Shown here: positions 1 to 8,815 of the stretch, piece by piece
Position numbering within the stretch: position 1 is the stretch's first letter
Layout: every line of letters starts with the position of its first letter
Assembly: GCA_964356295.1 (NCBI GenBank)
Contig: CAYHHE010000068.1
Location: 1 to 15,952 of the forward strand
Direction: 5' to 3'
Source: CAVQGZ01 sp964356295
GTDB taxonomy: Bacteria; Actinomycetota; Actinomycetes; Jiangellales; Jiangellaceae
Length of the DNA: 15,952 nt
Notes under the pieces: model-generated
Seen by the model: the letters and a program-made list of their open reading frames with translations, nothing else
Databases searched by the model: none
What the model was told of the DNA's origin: nothing
Made by a program: the position numbers and the translations under genes

Positions 1-1
1 C

Positions 2-2758
2 CGCCTCGCGGCCGGTGGTTCCGCGGTGGGTGCCCTGCTCTCTGTCGCCTCCCTGCCGCCGGACCGGGTGGCGACCGCCCCCAGCGCGAGCAGCCTGGCC
101 GGCGCTATCGCCCTCGCCGACGGCTATCGGCGCGGGCGGGTCCTGGCCCAGCGGCCGCTGCCGCGACCGGCCGATGCGACGCCCTGGCACGCCCTGCCCG
201 TCCCCGAGGTGCTCGACCGGCTCGAGACGTCCGAGGATGGACTGGCCACGGCCGAGGCGGCGGCACGGACGGACCCGCGACGCTCGCCGCCGTCGATGCC
301 TGTCGCCTTCCTGTCCGCGGTTCGCCATGAGCTGGCGAACCCCCTGACCCCCGTCCTGGCCGCCGGCGCCGGCCTGTCGGCCATGGCCGGGTCGCTCGGG
401 GACGCGGTTCTGGTCTCCGGCGTCCTGCTGTCCAACGCGCTGGTCGGCGGCACCCAACGGGTGCAGGCCGATCGGGCTGTCGCCGCCCTCCTTCGGCAGC
501 AGCCGCAGCAGTGCGTGGTCACCCGGGACGGCACCACCACCCGGGTGCTGCCGGCCGAGCTAGTCCGGGGTGACGTGGTACACCTGCAATCCGGTGAGGC
601 GGTACCCGCGGACTGCCGGATCATCGGCGGCCGCGGCTTCGAGGTCGACGAGTCGGCCCTCACCGGCGAGTCGCTGCCGGTGGTGAAATCCACCCACCGG
701 GTCGCCAAGGACAGCCCGGTCGCCGAGCGTTCCTGCATGCTCTACGAGGGGACGTGGGTGGCCGCCGGAGAAGCCACCGCGGTCGTCGTCGCGACCGGTG
801 AGCAGACCGAGGCCCAGCAAGCGGTCGCGCTGGCCGGCAGACCACCGCACGCCGGGGTCGAGGCCAGGCTCGAGCGCTGGACCGCCCGCACCGTCCCGTT
901 GGCCATCGGTGGTGGTGCGGCGGTCATGCTCAGCGGGCTGACCCGAGGCCGTCCGCTGCGCCAGACCCTGGGCACCGGGGTCAGCCTGGCGGTGGCGGCT
1001 GTCCCCGAGGGCTTGCCCCTGCTGGCCACCGCCGCCCAGCTCGCTGCGGCCCGGCGGCTGGCCCGCCGCAACGTGCTGGTCCGCAACGCCCGCGCCATCG
1101 AAGCACTCGGCCGGGTGGACGTGCTGTGCGCAGACAAGACCGGCACCCTCACCGAGGGCCACATCGAGCTCAAGATGATCAGCGACGGACGGCAGACCAG
1201 GCCGCTGGACGACCTCGACGACCAGGCGCGGCTGATCCTCGCGCTGGCGCTGCGGGCGACGCCGCTGGCCGACGACCCACAGCAGCTGCCGCACCCGACC
1301 GACCGGGCCATCGCGAGAGCCGGTGTGTCGCAAGCAGTGACGGCGGACGAGGGCTTCGGCCGACCGGACAGCCGATGGGTCCCCGACGCCGAGCTGCCCT
1401 TCGAGCCCGGACGTGGCTTCCACGCGGTGCTGTCCAACGGATCGTCGCCGAGCACACTGGCGGTCAAGGGTGCACCCGAGGCTGTGCTGCCTCGCTGTAC
1501 CTGGTGGCAGACCGGCTCCGCGCGGCTGCGCCTGGGGCCGAAGCGGCGTGCCGCCCTGCTGGCCGAGACCGACCGCATGGCCGCGATGGGGTTGCGCGTC
1601 CTGGCCGTTGCCGAGACGACCGCGGCCCGGCCGACCGACGGGGAGATGGCCGATGACGCCGTGGCTGGTCTGACGCTTCGGGGCCTGCTCGCCCTGGCCG
1701 ACCCCGCACGGGGATCGTCGCGCGCGGCGGTCGCCGACCTGGCCGCGGCCGGCGTCGAGACCATCATGATCACCGGCGACCACCCCTCCACCGCGCGAGG
1801 GATCGGCGTCGAGCTCGGGCTGCTGGACGGCGACGCCGACGGGCGGCTGATGACCGGGCCGGAGATCGACCGCGCCAGCGACGCCGACCTCGCGGAGCGG
1901 ATCGGACGGGTACGGGTCTACGCCCGTGTCACCCCCGCCCACAAGGTGCGGATCGTCCGGGCCCTGCAGGCAGACGGACGCGTGGTGGCCATGACCGGGG
2001 ACGGAGCGAACGACGCCCCGGCGATCCGCCTCGCAGACGTCGGCATCGCGCTCGGCAAGCGGGGCACGGCCGCCGCCCAGTCCGCCGCGGACATGGTGGT
2101 GCTCGACGACCGCATCGAGACCCTCACCGATGCCATCGCCGAAGGACGCGCGCTGTGGGGGGCGGTGCGCGACGCGGTGGCGATGCTGGTGGGAGGCAAC
2201 ATCGGGGAGATCGGCTTCACGGTGCTCGGGAGTCTCGCCGACGGCACGCCACCGCTCAACGCCCGCCAGCTTCTGCTGGTGAACATGCTGACCGACGCGC
2301 TCCCCGCCCTCGCGATCGCCATTCGCCGTCCGCGGCACCGGGACGGCCGCGGACTGCTCGAGGAGGGTCCGGACCGCTCGCTGGGCTCGGCGCTGGACCA
2401 CGCGATCGCCGGGCAGGCCATCGCCATCACTGCGGCCACCACCGGCACCTGGCTTGTCGCGCGGCTGCTCGGGCCTCGTGCCTGGGCACGATCGGTGGCG
2501 CTGGCCACGCTGGTCGGCACCCAGCTGGGGACCACCACCCTGGCCGCCGGGCGTGACCCGGTGGTGCTGCTGGCCAGCGCCGGGTCGGCCACCGTGCTCA
2601 TCGTGGTGGTGCAGACCCCGGGGCTGAGCAACGTGTTCGGCTGCGTACCGCTCGGACCGGTGGGATGGTCACTGACGGTGGCCGGCGCCACGGTGGGCAC
2701 GATCGCGGGTCAGGTCATCCCCCACGTCTTGGATCGGCGGGCTACCGTAAGGCCATGA
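2..2758 (+). CDS. P-type cation-transporting ATPase, C-terminal part (5' truncated by window edge)
   Basis: This is a membrane ion pump that couples ATP hydrolysis to cation transport. The frame is open to the left edge, so the N-terminus lies outside the window. Residue numbers here count from the in-frame GTG at 26, which is probably not the true start. Visible motifs are the actuator loop TGES (213-216), PEGLP in the fourth core helix (327-331), the phosphorylation motif DKTGT (D370), KGAPE in the nucleotide-binding domain (481-485) and the hinge TGDGANDAP (657-665). These are followed by hydrophobic helices containing NMLTDALPA, the M6 ion-site pattern of P2-type (Ca2+-like) pumps. There is no CPC motif, which argues against a heavy-metal P1B pump. 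The family resembles the long mycobacterial CtpI/CtpF-like pumps; the ion cannot be read from sequence. The stop overlaps the next start (ATGA), indicating coupling. I am sure of the family and unsure of the substrate. Confidence 0.93.
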   Translation, partial: RLAAGGSAVGALLSVASLPPDRVATAPSASSLAGAIALADGYRRGRVLAQRPLPRPADATPWHALPVPEVLDRLETSEDGLATAEAAARTDPRRSPPSMPVAFLSAVRHELANPLTPVLAAGAGLSAMAGSLGDAVLVSGVLLSNALVGGTQRVQADRAVAALLRQQPQQCVVTRDGTTTRVLPAELVRGDVVHLQSGEAVPADCRIIGGRGFEVDESALTGESLPVVKSTHRVAKDSPVAERSCMLYEGTWVAAGEATAVVVATGEQTEAQQAVALAGRPPHAGVEARLERWTARTVPLAIGGGAAVMLSGLTRGRPLRQTLGTGVSLAVAAVPEGLPLLATAAQLAAARRLARRNVLVRNARAIEALGRVDVLCADKTGTLTEGHIELKMISDGRQTRPLDDLDDQARLILALALRATPLADDPQQLPHPTDRAIARAGVSQAVTADEGFGRPDSRWVPDAELPFEPGRGFHAVLSNGSSPSTLAVKGAPEAVLPRCTWWQTGSARLRLGPKRRAALLAETDRMAAMGLRVLAVAETTAARPTDGEMADDAVAGLTLRGLLALADPARGSSRAAVADLAAAGVETIMITGDHPSTARGIGVELGLLDGDADGRLMTGPEIDRASDADLAERIGRVRVYARVTPAHKVRIVRALQADGRVVAMTGDGANDAPAIRLADVGIALGKRGTAAAQSAADMVVLDDRIETLTDAIAEGRALWGAVRDAVAMLVGGNIGEIGFTVLGSLADGTPPLNARQLLLVNMLTDALPALAIAIRRPRHRDGRGLLEEGPDRSLGSALDHAIAGQAIAITAATTGTWLVARLLGPRAWARSVALATLVGTQLGTTTLAAGRDPVVLLASAGSATVLIVVVQTPGLSNVFGCVPLGPVGWSLTVAGATVGTIAGQVIPHVLDRRATVRP

Positions 2759-3486
2759 GCGCGAAGCACTCGGCCGCGCTGGAGCAGGCGGCGGCACAGG
2801 CCACTGTCTTGGTGGACCGCATGCTGGGCTTCCGTGACGAAGCCGGCGAGCAGCAGCTGGCCCACTGGCAGGCCCACACAGCGCGCGCCCAGCGCAGCGT
2901 CCACCGGGCGGAGCGGATTCGACGCAACGCCCGGGTGCAGGTGCCGGTGCTCCTGGGCGCTGCCGGGGTGATGGCACTCACCCAGTGGTGGTGGCTGATG
3001 GGGCTGCTGCTCGTGGTGGCTGTGCTGGTCGGCGTCCGTGCCGCCACGACGCGGGTCCCCGAGCTCCCACCGGTTCCGCCGCCCCCGCCGGTGCTGCCCA
3101 GCGCCACCCGCTCGTCGTCGGCCTACCCTCCGCTGCGCAGGGCGGTGGCGGCTCGTGGGGCCCTCGCCGGGTTGCTGCCGCTGGTCCCCCGGGACGTGTC
3201 CGAGCTGGCGCTGGAGACCGGCGCGGAGGCCGAGCGGGTCATCGCCGGTATCGCCTCGGCGTTGGTCCCGGTCGAGCAGGCCGCGCGGAGCAGCGGTCAC
3301 CAGTCGACGGCCGCCGTCCGGCTGCGCAGTGACCTCGACCAGGCCGTGCGGGCCTACGAGGAGCTCGTCAGCACCGTCGACAGCGCCGTCGCGGTGCGCA
3401 GCGACGCTCGGCTGGACGAGATCAGCGCGAAGGTGGACGGCATCCGGGCCGCGGTCAGCGCGCTCAACCCCGCCCTTCCCTCCTGA
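2755..3486 (+). CDS. Uncharacterised membrane-anchored protein coupled to the P-type ATPase
   Basis: I do not recognise this 243-residue protein. The ATG at 2755 is chosen because it overlaps the ATPase stop (ATGA), the usual sign of translational coupling; the frame also extends 30 codons upstream into the ATPase. Residues 1-60 are charged and helical. Residues 63-95 form a hydrophobic block with a WWW cluster that would make one or two membrane helices. Residues 102-117 are a proline-rich linker, and residues 145-236 look like an amphipathic helical or coiled-coil domain rich in Ala, Val and Arg/Asp/Glu. The layout loosely recalls the mycobacterial envelope-stress protein PspM, but I see no diagnostic motif, so that is only a suggestion. 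It may be an accessory or regulatory subunit of the pump. Its last 23 bp overlap the convergent hydrogenase protease gene. Confidence 0.82.
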   Translation: MSAKHSAALEQAAAQATVLVDRMLGFRDEAGEQQLAHWQAHTARAQRSVHRAERIRRNARVQVPVLLGAAGVMALTQWWWLMGLLLVVAVLVGVRAATTRVPELPPVPPPPPVLPSATRSSSAYPPLRRAVAARGALAGLLPLVPRDVSELALETGAEAERVIAGIASALVPVEQAARSSGHQSTAAVRLRSDLDQAVRAYEELVSTVDSAVAVRSDARLDEISAKVDGIRAAVSALNPALPS

Positions 3487-3946
3487 GCGACGCACCGCGT
3501 TCCGGCTCGATCAGGTCCAGCACATGAGTGACCGCGGGACCTACCGCGTCGCGTACCGCGTCCTGGGGCGCCGACCCGACAGCGAACCGGGAACCGGTCA
3601 CAGTGACGACAACGAGCCGGCACGGCAGCCCCGCAACCCGGCACAGCTCGATAGCGTCGGACAGGGCGAAGCCGTGTGTGCTCGTGGGACGGGCCGCGGC
3701 GACCGGGAGGGGCGCGTCGGCGACCTCGTGGACCCGGATGGTCCCCGGTGGCCCAGCCCCGGTGGCGGCGTCGACGGCGACGACCAGGTCGTGATCGTGG
3801 ACCACGGACACCAGGCGCAGCGGGTCGAGAAGGTCGAGCACCTCAACCGTGGGTGCCGCGCGGCGGATGGCGTCGGCGACAAGCAGACCGACCGCATCGT
3901 CCCCGCGGTCTGGATGACCGCAGCCCACCACCAGGGATCCCGCCAC
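3464..3946 (-). CDS. [NiFe]-hydrogenase maturation protease (HycI/HyaD/HybD family)
   Basis: This endopeptidase removes the C-terminal tail of the hydrogenase large subunit after nickel insertion, closing the active site. The product is 160 residues, typical for the family. It begins with the fold's GCGHPDRGDDAVG loop (residues 8-20). The metal-sensing residues expected from HybD (Glu16, Asp62, His93 in the E. coli enzyme) correspond to Asp16/Asp17, Asp59 (AVDAATG) and His91 (STHGFALSDA). The GTG start at 3946 gives a 10-bp gap from the large-subunit stop and starts just before the first beta strand; the frame continues upstream inside the large-subunit gene but encodes nothing family-like there. 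The gene is last in the hydrogenase operon, directly after its presumed substrate. Its stop lies inside the 3' end of the convergent gene ending at 3486. Confidence 0.9.
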   Translation of the reverse strand: MAGSLVVGCGHPDRGDDAVGLLVADAIRRAAPTVEVLDLLDPLRLVSVVHDHDLVVAVDAATGAGPPGTIRVHEVADAPLPVAAARPTSTHGFALSDAIELCRVAGLPCRLVVVTVTGSRFAVGSAPQDAVRDAVGPAVTHVLDLIEPERGASLRREGRG

Positions 3947-3956
3947 GCGGAGCGTC

Positions 3957-5270
3957 TCAGCCTCGGTCCACCGTGAGCCGCAGGAAGTGCGTGGCGCACG
4001 AGATGCACGGGTCGTAGTTGCGGATCGCCGTCTCGCACCGCTGGGTGAGCGCAGAGTCGTCGAGGTCGAGGTGCTCGGCCACCAGGTGCCGCAGGTCGGC
4101 CTCGATCTGGGCCTGGTTCTGCGACGTCGGCGGCACGATCTTGGCGTCCCTGATGTCCCCGTTGTCATCGAGTCGGTAGCGGTGGACCAGCAGCCCGCGG
4201 GGCGCCTCGCTGGCGCCGTAGGCAAGGCCCTGACGGGGGGCTGTTTCGACGCAGGAAGGGCCGGGAGACTCCGGCCACGCGTCGATGATGTGGCGAGCCT
4301 GCTCCACGGCGTACAGCACCTCGACCGCCCGCACGACGATGGAGTCGAACGGGTTGCGCACCGGCACGGGTAGGCCCACCTCCGCGGCGAGCGCGGCGGC
4401 TCGCCCGCCGACCCGGTCCGACAGCAGCGACCACCGCGCCAGCGGACCGACGACGAAGGACCCCACGCCGTGCAGTCGGGCGTGCAGGGCGTTCGAGTGC
4501 TCGACGTGCACCTCCACGACGTGCTCGTCGAACGCCTCCAGCGCGAGATCCTCGACCGTGCCGAGGCCGTCCCCGGAGCGGATCCGGCGGCCGTCCTCGA
4601 GCGGGTAGTCGCCGTTCTCCGGTGCCAGGGCCAGGTAGTGGTAGGGCATCTGAAGGTCCGGGCGGGGCAGGGCTGCCACTGCTCGCACGGCGGCCTCGGC
4701 GTCCACCAGCGCCTGGTCGAGGTCGCGCCGCGCGCCGGTGAGGTCGTCGCGGCTCGGGAAGCGGTAGAACCCGCCCACCTTGACGTTCACCGGATGGATG
4801 GCCCGTCCCCCGACGAGCTCCATGATGGAGTTGCCCGCCTTCTTCAGCCGCAGCCCCCGGTGGACCAGCTCGGGGTGGTCCGCAGCCATGGTCAGCGCGT
4901 CGGGGTAGCCAAGGAAGTCGGGGGCGTGGAGCAGGTGGATGTGCAGGCTGTGGCTCTCGATCCACTCCCCGCAGTAGAGCAGCCGGCGCATCGCCCGCAC
5001 GTTCTCCCCCACGGCGATCCCCCAGGCGTTCTCGACGGCGTTGCACGCCGCGGCCTGGTAGGCGACCGGGCAGATCCCGCAGATCCGGGCGGTGATGTCC
5101 GGGGCCTCGGTGGCGGCCCGTCCGCGCAGGAAGCCCTCGAAGAACCGAGGTGGCTCGTAGATGGACAGCGCCACGTCCTCGACCCGGCCGTCACGGATGC
5201 GCACGTGCATGGCCCCCTCGCCCTCCACCCGGGCGAGGACCGGGACATGCAGCGAGCGCGGCCTGGTCAT
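3957..5270 (-). CDS. [NiFe]-hydrogenase large (alpha) subunit, group 3b type
   Basis: This is the catalytic subunit, carrying the NiFe(CN)2CO centre that interconverts H2 with protons and electrons. It has 437 residues. The L1 motif RICGICP supplies C64 and C67, and the L2 motif DPCISCATH supplies C422 and C425, giving all four nickel ligands. The residues after H428 (FLRLTVDRG) are the expected peptide removed by the maturation protease encoded next. The N-terminal ARVEGEGAMHVRI and the ARICGICPVAY context fit the cytosolic bidirectional NADP-linked group 3b enzymes (Pyrococcus sulfhydrogenase and mycobacterial Hyd3 type) rather than the membrane uptake groups. The ATG at 5270 overlaps the small-subunit stop (ATGA). 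No hyp maturation genes lie in the window, so they must be elsewhere. The published names hydA/hyhL vary, so I leave the symbol blank. Confidence 0.96.
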   Translation of the reverse strand: MTRPRSLHVPVLARVEGEGAMHVRIRDGRVEDVALSIYEPPRFFEGFLRGRAATEAPDITARICGICPVAYQAAACNAVENAWGIAVGENVRAMRRLLYCGEWIESHSLHIHLLHAPDFLGYPDALTMAADHPELVHRGLRLKKAGNSIMELVGGRAIHPVNVKVGGFYRFPSRDDLTGARRDLDQALVDAEAAVRAVAALPRPDLQMPYHYLALAPENGDYPLEDGRRIRSGDGLGTVEDLALEAFDEHVVEVHVEHSNALHARLHGVGSFVVGPLARWSLLSDRVGGRAAALAAEVGLPVPVRNPFDSIVVRAVEVLYAVEQARHIIDAWPESPGPSCVETAPRQGLAYGASEAPRGLLVHRYRLDDNGDIRDAKIVPPTSQNQAQIEADLRHLVAEHLDLDDSALTQRCETAIRNYDPCISCATHFLRLTVDRG

Positions 5271-6064
5271 GACGACCCCGCCTGGGCGGCTGCGCGTTGT
5301 CGTCCCGCCTCCGCCGCGAAGGCGGGGGCGCCGGCGTTGAAGGTGGAGAAGAGCCGCTCCACCTGCTGCGCGGGCGCTCCCGTCGCCCGCAGGTGCTGGG
5401 CCAGGGAGTCGGTGTTGGCCGAGGCGTACGGCCCGAAGCACCCGTAGCAGCCGCGTCCGAACGCCGGGCAGATGGCCCCGCAACCGGCCTGGGTCACCGG
5501 ACCGAGGCAGGGTTGACCGTCCGCGACCGCAACGCAGAGCAGACCGCGTTGCTTGCACTCCGCGCACACGCTGGCGGTGGGCAGCCGCGGCTTGCGGTCG
5601 TGCAGCATCGCTGCGACCGTCTCGAGCAGCAGCTGCTTGCTTATCGGGCAGCCGCGCAGCTCGGCGTCCACGGTGACGTGCGCCCGGATCGGAGTGGACC
5701 GCTCCAGCACGTCCAGGTACTCCGGATGGGGATAGACCACGGAGGAGAACTCGGCGACGTCGCGGGTGTTGCGCAGCGCCTGGATGCCTCCGGCGGTGGC
5801 GCACGCACCGATGGTGACCAGCCGCCGGGACACCCGCCGAACGTGCTGGATGCGGGCGGCGTCGGTCGGTGTCGTCACCGACCCCTCGACCAGCGACAGG
5901 TCGTACGGGCCCTTGAGCATCGTCGAGGTGGCCTCCGGGAAGTGCGCGATGGTCACCATCTCGGCGAGGTCGAGCAGCTCGTCCTCGCAGTCGAGCAGGG
6001 CCAGCTGACAACCGTCGCAGGAGGCGAACTTCCACACGGCCAGCTTCGGAGGTCGCTTGGGCAT
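5267..6064 (-). CDS. [NiFe]-hydrogenase small (delta) subunit
   Basis: This subunit of 265 residues relays electrons between the NiFe centre and the diaphorase subunits through Fe-S clusters. The proximal cluster ligands appear as SCDGC (C16, C19), GACAT (C88) and GCPIS (C139). A second cysteine-rich region provides further clusters: C167, C170, C177, C186, then C195, C199, C206 and C209, ending in GRGCYGCFGP. There is no twin-arginine signal peptide, so the enzyme is cytosolic, as expected for group 3. The start at 6064 is one base after the gamma-subunit stop. The C-terminal 20 residues are Ala/Gln/Arg-rich and probably disordered. It lies between the gamma- and alpha-subunit genes, the standard beta-gamma-delta-alpha order of these heterotetramers. 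Confidence 0.95.
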   Translation of the reverse strand: MPKRPPKLAVWKFASCDGCQLALLDCEDELLDLAEMVTIAHFPEATSTMLKGPYDLSLVEGSVTTPTDAARIQHVRRVSRRLVTIGACATAGGIQALRNTRDVAEFSSVVYPHPEYLDVLERSTPIRAHVTVDAELRGCPISKQLLLETVAAMLHDRKPRLPTASVCAECKQRGLLCVAVADGQPCLGPVTQAGCGAICPAFGRGCYGCFGPYASANTDSLAQHLRATGAPAQQVERLFSTFNAGAPAFAAEAGRQRAAAQAGSS

Positions 6065-6065
6065 C

Positions 6066-6914
6066 TCACACCTCCCGCAGCCAGAGCAGCCGTTGGAGCC
6101 GGTCGTATCCGAACACCGGCCCGTCCACGCACACGAACAGCTCCCGGAGCTGGCAGTGACCGCACAGCCCGACGCCGCAGTCCATGGCGCGCTCCATCGA
6201 CAGCCGGATCCGGGAGGGCTCGACACCGCGGTCCACCAGTGCGGAGGCCACGTAGCGCATCATCGCCTCGGGGCCGCACACCAGTGCGAGGGTGGTGGCC
6301 GGGTCGAAGCCTGCGCGCGGGATCAGACCGGTGACCAGGCCGACCTTGCCGCGCCACTGGGGTGGCCCGTAGTCGACCGTGACGTCGACCTCGAGGTCGA
6401 ACGGGCCGCGCCATCGCTCGAGCTCGTCGATGTACAGCGCGTCCTCGGGGGTGCGCGTGCCGTAGAGGAGCACGACACGCTTGTAGTCGCTGCGCCGGGA
6501 CAGGATCTGCAGCAGGGCGGGGCGAAGCGGGGCGAGCCCGATCCCGCCGGCGACGAGCACGACGTCCCCTCCGGCACCGTCGGCGACGTCCCAGCCCTTG
6601 CCGTAGGGGCCGCGGATGCCCAGCACGTCGCCTCGGCGCAGCCGAGTCAGGGTGTGGGTGACGCCGCCGACGTCCCGGATCGTGTGCAGCAAGGGCCCGT
6701 CGCGGGTCGGGTCGCCGCTGATCGACAGGGGCACCTCCCCGACGCCGAAGGCGTAGACCATGGTGAACTGGCCGGCCTGGAAGGCCAGCGGGACGCCGTC
6801 GACCGGCACCAGCGACAGCGTCGCGGTGTCGCGGGTGTCCTGGCGGCGTCGGGTCACCCGGAACTCGCGCAGCGTGAACGCTGTGCTCTGCCTCGCCACC
6901 GCCGTCACGGTCAT
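6066..6914 (-). CDS. Hydrogenase FAD/NAD(P)-binding (gamma) subunit
   Basis: This ferredoxin-NADP reductase-like subunit exchanges electrons between the Fe-S chain and NAD(P). It has 282 residues. A beta-barrel FAD domain comes first, with PLSIS (62-66) in the flavin-binding position. The nucleotide domain follows, with GGIGLAPLRP (123-132) and CGPEAMM (213-219). The C-terminal 2Fe-2S site is C246, C251, C254 and C262, the pattern known from dihydroorotate dehydrogenase PyrK and sulfhydrogenase gamma. The ATG at 6914 overlaps the stop of the upstream cyclic-nucleotide-fold gene (ATGA). NADP rather than NAD use is known for group 3b and is not shown by this sequence. Confidence 0.94.
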   Translation of the reverse strand: MTVTAVARQSTAFTLREFRVTRRRQDTRDTATLSLVPVDGVPLAFQAGQFTMVYAFGVGEVPLSISGDPTRDGPLLHTIRDVGGVTHTLTRLRRGDVLGIRGPYGKGWDVADGAGGDVVLVAGGIGLAPLRPALLQILSRRSDYKRVVLLYGTRTPEDALYIDELERWRGPFDLEVDVTVDYGPPQWRGKVGLVTGLIPRAGFDPATTLALVCGPEAMMRYVASALVDRGVEPSRIRLSMERAMDCGVGLCGHCQLRELFVCVDGPVFGYDRLQRLLWLREV

Positions 6915-7395
6915 GACGCGGGCACTCCGTACATGTCGGCCAGGCGCAGGCGGGTGGCCTGCATGCGCTCGAGCATGACGGCAGCGACCTGCTGCAGGAG
7001 GGCGTACCCGAACGCCGGGTCGTCGTCGGCGAGCTTGCGCAGCGCCACGGCGTCCACCGTGATGGCGGTGACATCGGTGACCGCCCGGGCGCTGAAGACC
7101 CAGCGGTACGGCGGTACCAGCCACGACCAGCCGGCGGTCTCGCACGGCTCGACGGTGTCGATGACCTGGACGCCACGACCGGGGCTGTGCAGCTCGATGG
7201 CGACCCGTCCGTCGATGACCAGGTGGAAGCTCTGCGCAGGTGCGCCGTCGCTGAACAGCGTGGAGCCCTCGGGGTAGGTGACCACCCTGGCGTGGTCGAC
7301 GATACGGTCGACGAAGGCCGGGTCGAGGTCGCGGGTGAAGCAGTGCTGGGCCAGCAGGCTGCGCAACGCCTCCCGGTGTTCGATGTCGGCAGCGC

Positions 7396-7399
<4 letters not shown>
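6911..7399 (-). CDS. Single-domain cyclic-nucleotide-binding-fold protein inside the hydrogenase operon
   Basis: A 162-residue protein consisting of one Crp-type double-stranded beta-helix domain and a C-terminal helix, with no helix-turn-helix after it, so it is not a Crp-like DNA binder. The roll begins near residue 40 (TYPEGSTLF, then HLVIDGRVAIEL). The phosphate-binding-cassette position reads GWSWLVPPYRW (90-100) followed by ARAV. The Arg of the cassette may be kept (R105), but the Gly-Glu pair that contacts the ribose of cAMP is replaced by Gly-Trp, so ordinary cAMP binding is doubtful. The start at 7399 has a GGAGGG ribosome site and overlaps the beta-subunit stop (ATGA); its own stop overlaps the gamma-subunit start. 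It is therefore made together with the enzyme and may sense a ligand or act as an assembly partner. Its role is unknown to me. Confidence 0.9.
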
Positions 7400-8568
<1,169 letters not shown>

Positions 8569-8720
8569 GACGTCAGCCTGACCGGGCACCACGGCGGGAG
8601 GCAGGGCCAGAGGTCACCCGACAGAACCTGGGACTCTGGGCATGGCTGGGGCATCGGGTGCTGATCCCGACTACCCGAGGAGCTGGTGGTAGACGGTGTG
8701 GGGACGAGGCGCCCAGTCCA

Positions 8721-8747
8721 CTAGCACTCTCGGCAGGAGAGTGCTAA
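8721..8747 (+). promoter_or_regulatory. CIRCE operator (HrcA-binding site) upstream of hsp20
   Basis: The sequence TAGCACTC-N9-GAGTGCTAA matches the CIRCE consensus TTAGCACTC-N9-GAGTGCTAA in every arm position except the outermost left base (C for T). The spacer is exactly nine bases. CIRCE is the operator of the heat-shock repressor HrcA, best known at groES-groEL and dnaK. It lies about 70 bp before the hsp20 start codon and directly abuts the likely -10 region (TAATAAT, 8745-8751), where bound repressor would block initiation. Confidence 0.93.
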
Positions 8748-8765
8748 TAATGGGAGGGACAGGAG

Positions 8766-8791
8766 GCTGCCCGTCTCCGGTGGCGGGCAGC
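8766..8791 (+). promoter_or_regulatory. Leader hairpin in the hsp20 5' untranslated region
   Basis: GCTGCCCG (8766-8773) pairs perfectly with CGGGCAGC (8784-8791) around a 10-base loop. It sits between the CIRCE element and the ribosome site (GAGGAGG, 8804-8810). It does not mask the ribosome site in this simple fold. It could stabilise the leader or be part of a larger temperature-responsive fold; the latter is speculation. Confidence 0.5.
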
Positions 8792-8815
8792 GGATGAGAC
8801 CTCGAGGAGGGTTCC

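Larger units (their letters stand above)
8569..8815. other. Divergent spacer between hydrogenase operon and hsp20
   Basis: This 247-bp spacer must hold the promoters of both the hydrogenase operon (leftward) and hsp20 (rightward). The rightward control signals are clear: a CIRCE operator, an AT-rich -10-like stretch and a leader hairpin. For the leftward operon I find no convincing -35/-10 pair. The only symmetric element on that side is TCGGG-N7-CCCGA at 8654-8670. A lone GGGACT (8630-8635) recalls half of a DosR site but lacks the matching right half. Confidence 0.6.

Noticed and set aside
560..2401. Long minus-strand open frame (613 codons) opposite the P-type ATPase gene
   Set aside because: It is antisense to a gene with all the expected catalytic motifs. 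Its Gly/Arg/Gln/His-rich composition is typical of shadow frames in GC-rich DNA.
8627..8646. DosR/DevR box near GGGACT in the hydrogenase-hsp20 spacer
   Set aside because: Only the left half matches the consensus; the AGTCCC half is absent. An AGTCC at 8715 is too far away to complete a site.
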